Below, piece after piece: positions 53,071 to 63,903 of a stretch of DNA of 64,000 nucleotides; within the stretch, counting starts at the first letter, position 1, and each line of letters starts with the position of its first letter. The notes under the pieces are model-generated. The model was given only the letters and a program-made list of their open reading frames with translations, was not told the origin of the DNA and did not search any database. The stretch comes from Cordia subcordata (taxonomy: Eukaryota; Streptophyta; Magnoliopsida; Boraginales; Cordiaceae), in the NCBI GenBank assembly GCA_028554755.1, contig JAPTOF010000030.1:248001-312000 (forward strand), written 5' to 3'. Both the position numbers and the translations under genes were made by a program.

Positions 53071-54735
53071 CTTCATTGATTAAGAGCCATTTGATTGATA
53101 AGTCACTTGAGACTAATCCTTCTAGTCTTGATTCTAGTGATGTCCTCATTGATGATGCTGAGGTTGAGTCCCCCTTGGTGAAGCCTAGCCCTTCTTTAAA
53201 GCTCAAACCCCTTCTCAATCATTTGAAGTATGCGTTCCTAGGCCCTAGTGAGACCCTTCCCGTTATCATAGCTTTCGATCTTTCTAGTGAGCAAGAAGAG
53301 CACCTTTTAGAGGTTCTTAGGAAATATAGGAAGGCTATAGGGTGGAAAATTAATGATTTGAGAGGTATTGACCCTTCGGTTTGTATGCATTGTATTCACC
53401 TTGAAGATGGAGCCATTCCTTCTAGGGAGATGTAAAGGAGGCTAAACCCACCCATGAGCGAAAGAAATAGGTCATTAAGCTTTTAGATACAGGCATTATT
53501 TATCCGATCTCCGATAGTAAGTGGGTTAGCCAAGTTCAAGTTGTCCCTAAGACGTCTGAGATCACAGTTGTGGAAAATGAGAAAGGAGAGCTTATCTCTA
53601 CACGTACTCCTACACGATGGAGAGTTTGTATTGATTATAGGAAGCTCAACTCCAAAACTAGGAAGGATCATTTCCCATTGCCTTTTTTAGATCAGATTTT
53701 AGATTGAGTGGTTGGGCATAGCTACTATTGTTTTCTAGATGGCTATTCGGGTTATAATCAGATCCCCGTGTTTCCCGAGGACTAGGAGAAGACCACTTTT
53801 ACTTGTCTCTATGGCACTTTTGCCTATAGAAGAATGCCCTTCAGTCTTTGTAATGCCCCAGCGACTTTCTAGAGGTGTATGATAGCTATTTTTAGTGATA
53901 TGATTGAGAGGCATTTAGAGATATTCATGGATGATTTCTCAATCTTCGGTGATAGTTTTGATGAGTAGTTGAGTCACCTCTCTTTAGGTTATACCATTGT
54001 GTGGAGAAGAATCTAGTGCTGAGTTGGGAGAAATCCTACATCATGGTGCAAAGAGGGATAGTGTTGGGTCATATAGTTTCATCTAGTGGTATTCAAGTTG
54101 ACCCAGCTAAGGTAGAATTGATTGAAAAGTTACCTGCCCCTTAGTGTCTCAAGGATGTTAGATCTTTTCTAGGGCATGCAAGATTCTACCATAGGTTTAT
54201 TAAGAATTTTAGCCACATTGCATGTCCCTTGTCTAGGCTCCTAGCATAAGATATCCCTTTTGACTTTGATGATGAGTATGTTAGGGCTTTCAATAGGCTT
54301 AAATCCTTATTGTCTACATCCTCGATTATCCAACCACTTAACTACAGTCTCCCATTTGAGATTATATGTGATGCATCTGATTATGCAATAGAAGCTGTCT
54401 TAGGTCAAAAGAAGGATAAGTTGCCCCATGTTATGTACTATGCTATCAAGACTCTTGATAAAGCCCAAAAGAACTAAACCACCACGAAAAAAAGAGCTTC
54501 TAGGAATAGTCTTCTCCCTTGACAAATTTAGGTCATACATCCTAGGATTCAAAGTGATTATCTACACCGATCATGCAGCATTGAAGTATTTACTTTCTAA
54601 GAAAGAGTCTAAACCCTGTTTGATTAAGTAGTTGCTCCTCCTTTAAGAGTTTGACATCGAAATTCGGGATAAGAAGGGTAGAGAAAATTTAGTTGCGGAT
54701 CATCTTTCCCGTCTTATTAGCGAGTCTTCTAGTGA
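53071..54735 (+). pseudogene. Gypsy RT and RNase H
   Basis: Pre-RT region LPVIIAFDLSSEQEEHLLEV and WKINDLRGIDPSVCMHCIHL. RT blocks RWRVCIDYRKLNSKTRKDHF, FLDGYSGYNQI and FAYRRMPFSLCNAPATF, and the catalytic FMDD at 53934-53945. RNase [20 protein letters not shown], the rest reached through frame changes ([30 protein letters not shown]). Many stops, mostly at Gln, Trp and Tyr codons. This would copy the element's RNA to DNA but is dead. Confidence 0.88.
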
Positions 54736-55735
54736 TCCATCCCATTTTCATGATTCATTTCCCGATGAGTAATTATTTCTCGTCTCTCATCACACACCTT
54801 GGTTTGCTTATATTATGAATTATCTTGCCATAGGCCATTTTCCTTCCCATTCGGAGAAGAGAGAAAAAGATAGGTTCCTAGCACTAGTTAGGCATTTCTT
54901 TTGGGAGGATGCCTATCTTTTTAAAGTGTGTGCGGATCAAATAATTCACCGGTGTATGCCCGAGGATGAGTTTGAGAGCGTTTTGAGCATGTGTCATGAT
55001 GAGGGGTGTGGGGCTCATTTTAGTGGGAAGAAGACAACCGCAAAGGTCTTGCAATTTGGATTATTTTGGCCCATTCTCTTTAGGAATGCCCAAGAGTATT
55101 GTAAAAGGTGTTTTAGATGTCAACAATCCTGGTCCATCTCTAGGAGAAACATGATGCCTTTATCCCCACTCTTCCATGTGAGTTATTTGATGTTTGGGGT
55201 ATAGATTTCATGAGTCCATTTCCACTTTCCTTTAGGTACCAATACCATCTTTAAGACTCCCATTGGTATGTCTCCTTATAGATTGGTTTATGGGAAAGCT
55301 TGTCACTTACCGGTAGAACTAGAGCGTAGAGCTTATTGGGCCATCAAGTCATTAAATTTTGATTTGGCAAGAGCAGTGAGAAAAAGAAGCTAGACCTAGT
55401 GGAATTGAAAGAGCTTCGATTCGAGGCATATGAGAACGCCAAACTTTATAAGGATAGGATCAAGAGAATTCATGATAAACACATTATTAAGAAATCATTC
55501 TCTCCCTTAGATAAAGTTTGGTTGTTTAACTCACAATTGAAACTCTTCCCAGATAAGCTCAACACAAGATGGGATGGTCCATATGAGGTGATGGTCAAGA
55601 TTAAAGACTTGAAGGATGGTTGAGAGTTAACAGTGAATGGGCAACACCTAAAGCATGCATATGATCTGAGCATGGCTCATGTGGAGGTTTTAATACTTCA
55701 GGATTCCATCTGTGGAAGTTGAAGATGAGTTGGTG
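54736..55735 (+). pseudogene. Gypsy integrase with internal deletion
   Basis: HHCC zinc-binding part: MCHDEGCGAHFSGKKTTAKV and CKRCFRCQQSWSISRRN. The core begins [10 protein letters not shown] (first Asp). Near 55245 it jumps to [20 protein letters not shown], so the second Asp and the Glu of the catalytic triad are missing. C-terminal part: [40 protein letters not shown], chromatin/LTR-end-binding region up to AHVEVLILQDS. Several stops and frame changes. Confidence 0.87.
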
Positions 55736-57106
55736 TTTGCCCGGCTGACGGCATGGTGGTTAGCATTACTAGGAGGCAACCTAGGTTCAATTTTGTAATT
55801 TTGCATTTGTTTCACTTTCTTTCCTTTTTATCTTCTTTCTTTTTCTTTCACCCACATCAAAGTGTTGAATCCCGATCCTTTGTCCCATAAGATACACCAT
55901 TGCTTATTATTACACATGCCAATGCAAGCATGCATAGGCAATACTACTAATCTTGTTTTCTTTGTGAGCGTTTGTGAATTGTAAGTCATAGGATTAGTAG
56001 TATAGTGATTTATCATTGGCATGGAAAGCTTTGAAGAAGATGCAAGGTTGTATTTGTCCTTTCTCCACTATTCCCCATGTTTTTACCACATCCCCACCAC
56101 CCTTACTTGCTTTGTAATGCCAACTTACTTGTTTATGTATTTTGATCTATTTGCTTTAGGACAAGCAAAGTTTAGGTTTAGGGGTGTGGAGTTTGGTTTT
56201 CATGTTATATATTTTGTTTAGGGTAGATTACATTATGTGCTTAAAAATGGTGAAAATTTTTCAATTTTGATACATATAGAGTCATTATTTTTTTATTGAT
56301 CATTGTGATTGACTCTATTGATTAGTGAATATGAGATGCATTATGGGGAAATGAATAGAGTGGTTTAAAAGCTAAGTCTTGGAGGGGATGCCCTTCAAAG
56401 TTATAGGGAGTGAGGACCTTTAAAGAATAACCTTTGTAGCCACCGTACAGCTTGGTAGGAAAGAGTGTTGAAAAAAGGTCGTTGATATGAGTGCCCCTTC
56501 CTTAATTGGTTCTTTTTTATGTGCCTAAGCATTTCTTTTTCTTTGTTTTTGTGTAAACATAATGCAAAGCGTGAAAATTTCAAAAAAATTTGAAAAAGGA
56601 AAAAAAAAGGTGCAAAAATATAAAAAAAAGTGAAAAAGAGAAAAAGCCAAAGGCACAAAAAAAAGTTTTGCGAATAAGTGCACAAGTGACACAATGTCAA
56701 CTTAGCACAAGTTATCCTCTATGTAGATATGTGAATAAGACTTTTTATGAGCCATTGTTTATGTACATTCTCTCTCTTCTTGTCTTTGAGGATTTGGGCA
56801 TGCTAGGCAGGCCACGATAGTTGAGGGGGGGCTGAAATATCAACATCCCAAGTGCGTGAGTTAAAATCCTAGGCTCGTGGTGGTTTGGTTACTTGGGAAA
56901 TTCCTACAAGAAACAAGACCCCTTATGTGTAGAGGGAAGATCCAACGAGGCTTAGGGATCTTTCCACAATAGGATTGCCCTCTTCATGCTTCTTAGACTA
57001 ACTTTGGTAGAGAGTCAATCCCTTAGGTAACCCTTGGCATTGGCTTTAAAAATAAACTTAAGATTGGACTTGCTTGGGGACAAGCAAAGAGAAGGTTTAG
57101 GGGTGT
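55736..57106 (+). other. Gypsy 3' non-coding region
   Basis: No supported coding sequence. It contains an A/AAAG-rich patch (56580-56670), a G-run (56824-56830), and a polypurine-like unit at about 56158-56190 (GGACAAGCAAAG...TTTAGGGGTG) that resembles the true tract at the LTR border. Confidence 0.7.
57076..57106 (+). promoter_or_regulatory. Polypurine tract of the gypsy element
   Basis: GGGGACAAGCAAAGAGAAGG followed by TTTAGGGGTGT, ending directly at the LTR start TGATGTG. This is the typical plus-strand primer of this lineage. Confidence 0.82.
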
Positions 57107-57403
57107 TGATGTGTTGTGTTTTTGTGTGTGTTTACATTGTCATTTGCCTATGATTAAGAGGTATTAGGTGCTCATAAAGATGCATTGGTGTAGTGCTTTT
57201 GATAAGAATAGGCTTAAGCATAAACAAATGTACATATTGAGTTTAAGAGACAAATTTCTACACTAATTGCTTGTTTTCAACGATTTAGGTGAACTTTTGG
57301 TTAAGATCGAGATTGGGCAATGACAAGTGATAAAGATAGGAGATGTACGGGTCAAAAAGAGAAGATCATAGGCCGGAAAGACAAAGAATGGAGGAAGGAA
57401 GTC

Positions 57404-57556
57404 AGCCGGTCAACCGGCAAGGTCCACCGGCCACTTAAGAGAGGTGCTCAAAATAGCCGGACGACTACCCTGTTGACCGGCCAGTCTAGAGAGCATCACC
57501 AAAAAGTCGGTCGAGCTAAGACAAGAAGCCGGTAGACTGGCTAGGTCAACCGGTAG
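57404..57556 (+). repeat. GTCGACC-type palindrome array in gypsy LTR
   Basis: Words such as AGCCGGTCAACCGGC, AAGGTCCACCGGCC, TGTTGACCGGCC and GTCGGTCGAGC. They are more decayed at CpG positions than in solo LTR 2 but have the same spacing, and lie just upstream of the TATA box. Confidence 0.68.
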
Positions 57557-57571
57557 TGCATAAAAATCTAA

Positions 57572-57579
57572 TATAAAAG
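57572..57579 (+). promoter_or_regulatory. TATA box of gypsy LTR
   Basis: TATAAAAG about 16 bases after the palindrome array. The same position in solo LTR 2 is degenerate (TATAGAAG). Confidence 0.6.
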
Positions 57580-58351
57580 CCTGATTTTTAGACTTAAAAA
57601 GGGGAATCTTTTTGACAATTCTGAGGAGAATCTTTACACACCCATCACACACACACACACACTCTACCCTAGTCTCACCCACATCACACGCACTCTTGCA
57701 CACACTTCATCACCTTGAAGCAAGAGAATTTAGAGAGTTTCAACATTTGGATTCAATTTCCTCAAGAGCTTTGTACAAGATTAGGTAGGATAAAAGGGAA
57801 GCTTCATAAACTCTCTTTCATTCAATCTCTAATTATAATTGAGTAGACTTGTGTAGGGTGATTTAACTTATGTAATGGGTTAGCTATATACTCTTACGAT
57901 ATGGGATTTAATGGCTGAATATATACATGTTTGATTTTCTTGTTCAAATGATTATTTTCTCATTCATGTTTAAGTGTTTGATTAAATGCCTTAAAAAGTA
58001 GCATATGTATAAATTGAAGTCTATTTATTACTAAACACATCTAATCCATGCTATAATCATGTCCATGAGTTTATATGTGGATGTTATAAAGTAAGTAATG
58101 CTTATATTCATGTCTATGTGTATATTTGTATGCCTAGTAGTGAATATGACTTTAATAGCGCATACATGTTGGTTGTTAATTGCTTCTAATGGTGTAACCC
58201 GAGCACGACGATGTTTGGTAGTTGAATAGATCCTTTTATTCATGAACACCTTGGCCTAGAACATGTATGAACGTGCTATCAAGTCAAATCTCGCTGTAGT
58301 GACCTTAGAATGACGGTAAGTAATTTAGGGCTGGCCTAGGCCGAGTCTCCT

Positions 58352-58429
58352 TTGGCTTTAAATCCAGCCAATAGGATTCAGGATAGGATTAGTCAACCTT
58401 AGCCATGCTATATCTTGGCTTCCAGCCAA
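58352..58429 (+). repeat. Two LTR hairpin motifs TTGGCT...AGCCAA
   Basis: TTGGCTTTAAATCCAGCCAA at 58352-58371 and a shortened version TTGGCTTCCAGCCAA at 58415-58429. The 6-bp stem is kept while the loop drops to three bases. Confidence 0.65.
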
Positions 58430-58962
58430 TGATTTAGGTACTAGGGTATGTTCATTCTAAGTCACCTAGGAAACTAATCGGTCACTCTTAAGGCCTTAGG
58501 TCATAAGGACCATGCCGTAGCTCTAAGAGGTGCCACCTAGGGACGGATTCGTTCCGAGTCCTAAAGGGAAATTAAGACACTAATTTAGCAACCTAGTTAG
58601 GAACAATTATGAAAGTAAGCCATCATTCTTTAATCCCATAGCATTTGAGTATAGAATCGCCCATTCATAAGTTGAAGTCACCCTAACATCTTTCCATTTG
58701 TTAGTTCCTTTAGATTAGCTTGTCCCTCACTTTTCCATTCCCATTGTTTAGTTTAACTCATTTTAGCTAGAGCTCTCAACCATCCAAATCTCCAAAAATA
58801 GATAGTTTAGGTTTCTTTTTAGGCACACTCTAGAACATACACATAGAATCCATCTCACAACATAGCCTCCCTGTAGAATCAACCCCGCATTTGCATATAC
58901 TTTACTACACCGATCCGTGTGCTTACAGGTCTTTAGAGCTTGCACTCAAAAAACAACGATCA

Positions 58963-60397
58963 GTATGCCCTAAAGCTCACTTGTATATGACATTTTGGAT
59001 GTTAAACAATGTATAATTAAATTTTTAAATAGAAGCATGAGTTTCTTTCATATTATCTCTAGTATGTATTATTGATGTATTTATAAAGGTCCCTTGACTT
59101 GAACTAACGACTTGGTGTGCAGTGTGGCTAAAGGCATAGTAAGTCCAAGTCTAGATTTGGTCCCATCAAAAATTGAGTCCATAACCAAATTGGGCACTCT
59201 ACCGGGATAAGGTTGTATTAAGTAAGTCTCCTCTTTATGGGTGATCCACCTAGGTCATTAGAGGGCTTTCCAGATTTATCTCAATAGTATGTGTGTCACC
59301 GAGATCAAGAGATTCCATGACCAAGGATGGTTGGCAATAGGACAAGAGACTCAAACAAAAAGATACAGCTATGGAGGTGATAGTACACCGGCGAACAGAC
59401 CGGCCTTATTTATGGGTATACGTAGAGGGGCATTATGATTGGTTATTTAATAGATCAAAGACAAAGTTCACATTCTATTATGATAAGCTTCTGGGTAACA
59501 ACAATTATTCTTGGAGGGCAAATTTGATCTTTTGGGGGAATATATCAGACTAAAAAATAATTATTATATCGCCTAGATCGAGCAAGGATATTTTTTATTA
59601 TTTTTGGAAGCCAAGATTAATTTTGTCTTCTTGGTCTCTTCTGTAGTTGAAAAGACTTTAAGAAAGTAATCTTGAAAGAGCAAATTCCATATTGTGGTAG
59701 TTGCCTTATTAGGCCAAAGCTTGGAATTGGGTATGGGCTTTCTTTAAAGTCCAAGATAACCTAATTGGGCTAAGTTGGTTTCCTATTAGACATTGGCCTC
59801 TAAATAGATTATGGACTATGTATTGGGCTTGGATTGTAGGCTTGGCCCAGTCTTCCAAGACATGTGCTAGAAAGTTAGTGCATGAAGAATTCAAATTGTA
59901 CAAGTATGGAAAACATTTACTAAAAGGAAAAAGTTTCCCACATTGAAAGTTCACTACTAGGTTTAGGTGCCAAATTTTTCCTATTAATAGGCAAGACCCT
60001 AAACTATGTCTAACATCTAAAAATTTTGTAGTTGATCTCTTCCATTTTGGCAAGAGAATGCTACAACACATAGTACGCACTTATTTTGTGGTTTTTTCTC
60101 CAAATTTTCAATGGCATATTACTTTGACTCTTCCCGCACAAGAGGCTATTCTCTCAAGATAAGTCCCTTCAATCTTAGGGAAGAAAACTAGGGATTTCAT
60201 ATTATGATACCTTTATAGTAAAATTTTATATATAGATCTTTATGGTTATTTCTTGTAGGTTCATTTAAAAGAAGCATAGGATGTTTTGATATCCTTGTAA
60301 TGTTTCTTTTATGGTTGTAAGTCTATATTAGCATTAGCAAAGCGTTTTCTTGTGTAATTCCCAACAAAGAGAAAAGTTCAAAGAAGGCAGAGACAAA
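58963..60397 (+). mobile_element. Copia-2: remnant LTR and leader
   Basis: 58963-60229 aligns with the Copia-1 LTR from its 12th base, with a deletion of the part equivalent to 51485-51870. At about 60230 it jumps to sequence matching the Copia-1 leader (45780-45900, ATAGGATGTTTTGATATCC). So it is a 5' LTR plus leader joined by a deletion. It has no coding sequence. The gypsy element lies on its left and the PIF element on its right. Confidence 0.82.
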
Positions 60398-61750
60398 TAG
60401 CCTATTTGGAAGTGTTTTTGGAAACAGTTTTTTTGTTTTCGAAAAAAAAAAAAAAGTTGTTTGGCTTAAGGTATTTTTATTTTTTGTTTTTAAAAACTAT
60501 TTCTAAAAATCTATTTTTCAGAACCAAAAAACAAAAGCATATTTTTGGTGTTTTTAGGTGTTTTTTATTTTGAGAACAATTGAAAACACAGAAAACAAGT
60601 TTTAGAAACATGTTTTATTAATGGAAAATTTGTAAATATTTCAACTTACTCACAAAACCTTATTTTTATATGTTCTTTTCACTCTTTTGTTAAAAATCGC
60701 CTTCTCCTTTGTACAATCCCTAATCAGTTCTACTTCTCTCAAACAGTGAAGGTGAGAAATTTCTACTACTATATTAGAAGTTTTTATTTTGATATTGTGC
60801 TTATTCCCTAAACTCTTTCTCAAATGTAACTTTGTGCATAGTTTGTCCTTTTTACTTATTTATTTTTATGTGTTTTGATGTTGTATTTTTGGGTTAATTA
60901 TCTTTTTTTTAATTGTTGTGTTATGATTGCAGCAACCTTTTCGTTGTTGATATTGCTAATATTTACTTATGCGTGGTCAATTATCATATGTGTGATCCTA
61001 GAGAAAACTTGTATCAATTTGCAATATTATCATAAAGAATAGTAGTCTTTAGTTGTTAATCATTCTAGTAATCCAAATCAATAGGATGCTTCAACAAAAA
61101 AAAAGTGAAAGTGATTAAATTGAATTGCTTTGGGCCTAAAATGGATGATTTAGGGATGCCGAAATGGTGGGGGTTGGGATTGTTAGTTGATGTTTTGATA
61201 AGAGTTTTGTTAAATCCTGCTTTTCATGAATATTTTCTTCTAAAGTTGTCATGGCATTTTTAGGTCAACTTCTCTCTTTTTTCTTTGGGTGTTTAATCTC
61301 TGATTAATGGACTTGTACAAACAATTCTTACTTTAAGCCTTATACCCATGTACAACCAGCAGCCAACCGAACAAATCTTCAGTTAATACTATAGTGGTCG
61401 ACTATATAATTTGACGATGTTATTCGTATTTGTTGAGAGATGTCAGTCTTTCTTCTATAAAAAAGGGTCAATCTTATACAGCTTTAGATATATATAGGAC
61501 ATTTGAACAAAACTAGTGAAAGTTTGAGAGTGCTTGTACTTTTACTTTTGCATTGAAGTTGGAACAAATCAAGGTAGGGTGAATTAATTTAATATGAAAG
61601 TAAATTGCTAATGAATACTAGGAAATTTAGAATAGATTACTAATGCTATACTACTCTTGAGGCAGTTCATTAACTGGGTCTTTCATTTATATTTTATTTT
61701 ATTTAGTTTATATGCTAACAATTTAATTTGTTATTATGTGATATATAAAG
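60398..61750. other. PIF element terminal/subterminal region
   Basis: No gene. The first 250 bases are rich in GTTTTT/AAAAAC words on both strands (TTGTTTTTAAAAACTATTTC, AAACAAGTTTTAGAAACATG), as often seen in subterminal regions. The rest is AT-rich with CT-rich pieces (60700-60760) that may be the 5' UTR or promoter of the Myb-like gene. Confidence 0.55.
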
Positions 61751-62772
61751 ATGCCAAATCGAACATCTGAAAATGATGATGCTTTTTGGAGTCCTAGTGT
61801 GGCAAAAATTTTTCTTGAGATCTTTGTTACTGAACTTAATAAGAGAAATCAATAGAATGGATTATTTTTATCCAAGATTTGGAAGTTAATTCTAAATGAG
61901 TTAAATCAAGTTGTTGGGCGAAGTTTCACAATAAAACAAATTAAGCAGAAAGTGAACAGGTTAAGGATAAAGCATCGTATATTCTCTAACCTTCTTAACC
62001 AAACTGGCTTTGGATGGGATATTGAAACCAATACCGTAACTGCTACTGATCCTGTGTAGGATGCTTATCTAGTGGTAATTTATCTATTCCTCTTTTGTGG
62101 TTTAGCATATAAAATTACTTTTTAAGTTAATGCTTGCTATACATTAACACTTTATTCTAACATTGTCAAAACAACATGAAGCTGCACAGTTTTGTAGAAA
62201 AGGATGTGACCATTATAAGTTAACGGGGATTGTTTTCAATAAAAGCATAGCTAGAGGTGTTCTTCACTATGCCTTTACCATGGATCTCCCAAATTTAGAT
62301 GAAGAACAATAACTTGAGGAAGAATACGTAAATACCGTAGTTCATATAGATTTAGAGGAAAATAATGAAAAGGAAGATATGACCACACAAATCAATGAAT
62401 GTACCACTCGCAGTGGAAAGAGAGCCATAAAATAAATGAAAGCAAGCCAAAGAAAGAGTTAAGGTCTTCTCAGATGGCTGATGCCTTACAAGCATGGGCT
62501 GAGGCTTCCAAGGCCAAGATGGAAGCACACATGGAAAAGGTAGAGAGATATAACACAAAGAGTGTTGAAACAAGTAGCTCATCAAATTCATTAGCTGACT
62601 TCTCCCTAGCCAAATGTGTGGACATACTAAATCAAATGGAAGATATTACTAATGACATATATGTTGCAGCTTTGGAGAAATTTACTAATAAAGATTGAAG
62701 GGGGATGTTTTTAGCTATGCCTTTAGAAAGAAGGAAGCCATGGTTAAATAGGCTTATAATGAGTAGATTATG
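61751..62772 (+). pseudogene. Myb/SANT-like DNA-binding protein of the PIF element
   Basis: Starts MPNRTSENDDAFWSPSVAKI. The Myb/SANT-like fold follows (LSKIWKLILNELNQVVGRSF, TIKQIKQKVNRLRIKHR) and TGFGWDIETNTVTATDPV. TAG stops occur at about 61853 and 62057-62059, the second at a Trp. A presumed intron covers about 62075-62165. The second exon (AAQFCRKGCDHYK) is frame-broken near 62425, then open at 62399-62698 (DALQAWAEASKAKMEAHMEK). A TGA at 62696 again replaces a Trp before RGMFLAMPLERRKPWLNRL. In the family this protein helps the transposase bind DNA ends. Confidence 0.75.
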
Positions 62773-62969
62773 AGTACAACTAGCTTGTGGTCGAAAACTT
62801 TGAGAACATGCATGTTAGTGGCTTTATTTTTCTTGTTTCTTTGTGTACTTTAACTGTTAATTTTTAATCATGCATCATTATTAAATTATTAACATGTGAT
62901 AAATTGTAATAATTTTTGTTAATTCTTTTTTAATTCAAAAATGAATATTTTATGGTTGTAGGTTTCGAT

Positions 62970-63488
62970 ATGGACGAAAGTTCATTAGATGTTGACATTG
63001 ATAGTATTGATAGTTACTCTTCAGATTCCACAGATGATGAATTGGGTGAAATATTGATAATTAACATGATTTATGAATATGAGAACTCGTTTTTGGTAAA
63101 AAACCAAATAAGGAGTTCTTCTTTAATAGGTCATGAATTTATTAGTGAATTATTTAATGGGTCATCTAAGGTTTGCTATGAATTAATCCGTATGAACAAG
63201 ACACGTTTTCTCACTTTTTCTAATGATTTAAGAAGACGAAATTATTTAAGTGATTCAAGAGATGTGTCATTAGAAGAAAAGGTTGCTATAACTTTATATA
63301 TTTTAGGACATAATACTAGGCATCGAGTTGTGGGAGATCGTTTTCAACATTCTACTGAAACAGTCTCTCAACATTGCAAGGAAACTGTAAGAGCAATATG
63401 TAGTCTTGGAAAGAAGATCATAAGGCAGGAATCATCTGAGGTACCTGATCATATTAGAAACAACCCTATTTATTATCCATGGTTCAAG
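62970..63488 (+). CDS. PIF/Harbinger transposase, exon 1
   Basis: I place the start at MDESSLDVDIDSIDSYSSDS because a likely 3' splice site (TTGTAG) lies just before GTTTCGATATG. An acidic N-terminus is followed by MNKTRFLTFSNDLRRRNYL and a helix-turn-helix-like segment (VSLEEKVAITLYILGHNTRH, VGDRFQHSTETVSQHCKETV). The exon ends at YPWFK with donor GTAAAAG. No stop or frameshift is visible in 173 codons. It cuts and joins transposon DNA in the nucleus. Confidence 0.78.
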
Positions 63489-63577
63489 GTAAAAGTCATA
63501 TTTTGCAAATTAATATAGACCTTTGTATCACTATTTTAAAAAATATTTTGTTCATCTTTATTTTTTGCACAAGTTAG

Positions 63578-63809
63578 AATTGTCTTGGGGCTATTGATGG
63601 TACACATGTAAGTGCATGGGCTCCAGCAGAGAAACAAACAGCATGTAAAGGGAGAACGAGTATTGTCACACAGAATGTTATGTGTGCTTGTAATTTTAAT
63701 ATGATGTTCATTTTTGTCTACACTAGATGGGGAGGTAGTGCTAATGATTCAAGAGTATTTTTGGATGCACTTCAATGGAAAGATGCAAACATTCGATGGC
63801 CTACTCAAG
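63578..63809 (+). CDS. PIF/Harbinger transposase, exon 2
   Basis: Acceptor TTAG, then NCLGAIDGTHVSAWAP with the first catalytic Asp, QNVMCACNFNMMFIFVYTRW, and GGSANDSRVFLDALQW with the second catalytic Asp. The donor is CAAG|GTATTTG. The phase fits exon 1 (phase 0) and exon 3 (phase 1). The exon is fully open. Confidence 0.82.
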
Positions 63810-63903
63810 GTATTTGACATTTACAAGAATTACTTCATGTGATTGAATTATAGGTAAATGACAATTGGTTTATTACTTTAATTATCAATTTTTTCTTTTA
63901 TAG

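Larger units (their letters stand above)
53071..58962 (+). mobile_element. Ty3/gypsy element (Athila/Tat type), 3' part
   Basis: Starts inside pol immediately after Copia-1 and carries RT, RNase H, a damaged integrase, 1.4 kb of 3' non-coding DNA, a polypurine tract and the 3' LTR. RT-RNase H before integrase defines gypsy. [16 protein letters not shown] and [13 protein letters not shown] are typical of Athila/Tat. The 5' LTR, gag and protease are missing. The right flank is Copia-2 LTR from its 12th base, so the element inserted there. Confidence 0.88.
57107..58962 (+). repeat. Gypsy 3' LTR
   Basis: 1856 bp, TGATGTGTTGTG...CGATCA. It is the full counterpart of the solo LTRs at 9377-11388 (reverse) and 12784-14698. 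It has a GTCGACC-type array at 57404-57556, a TATA box (TATAAAAG, 57572-57579) right after it, a (CA)n patch near 57650, and paired hairpin motifs at 58352-58429. Confidence 0.9.

Noticed and set aside
56401..56700. Phe-rich minus-strand open frame
   Set aside because: It is translated from an A/AAAG-rich low-complexity patch of the gypsy 3' region.
58031..58249. Minus-strand open frame in the gypsy LTR
   Set aside because: Short, without homology, and not kept in the related LTRs.
60398..60420. A defined TIR and 3-bp target duplication for the PIF element
   Set aside because: The right end is outside the window and no clear TAA/TTA precedes the presumed start, so only an approximate boundary is given.
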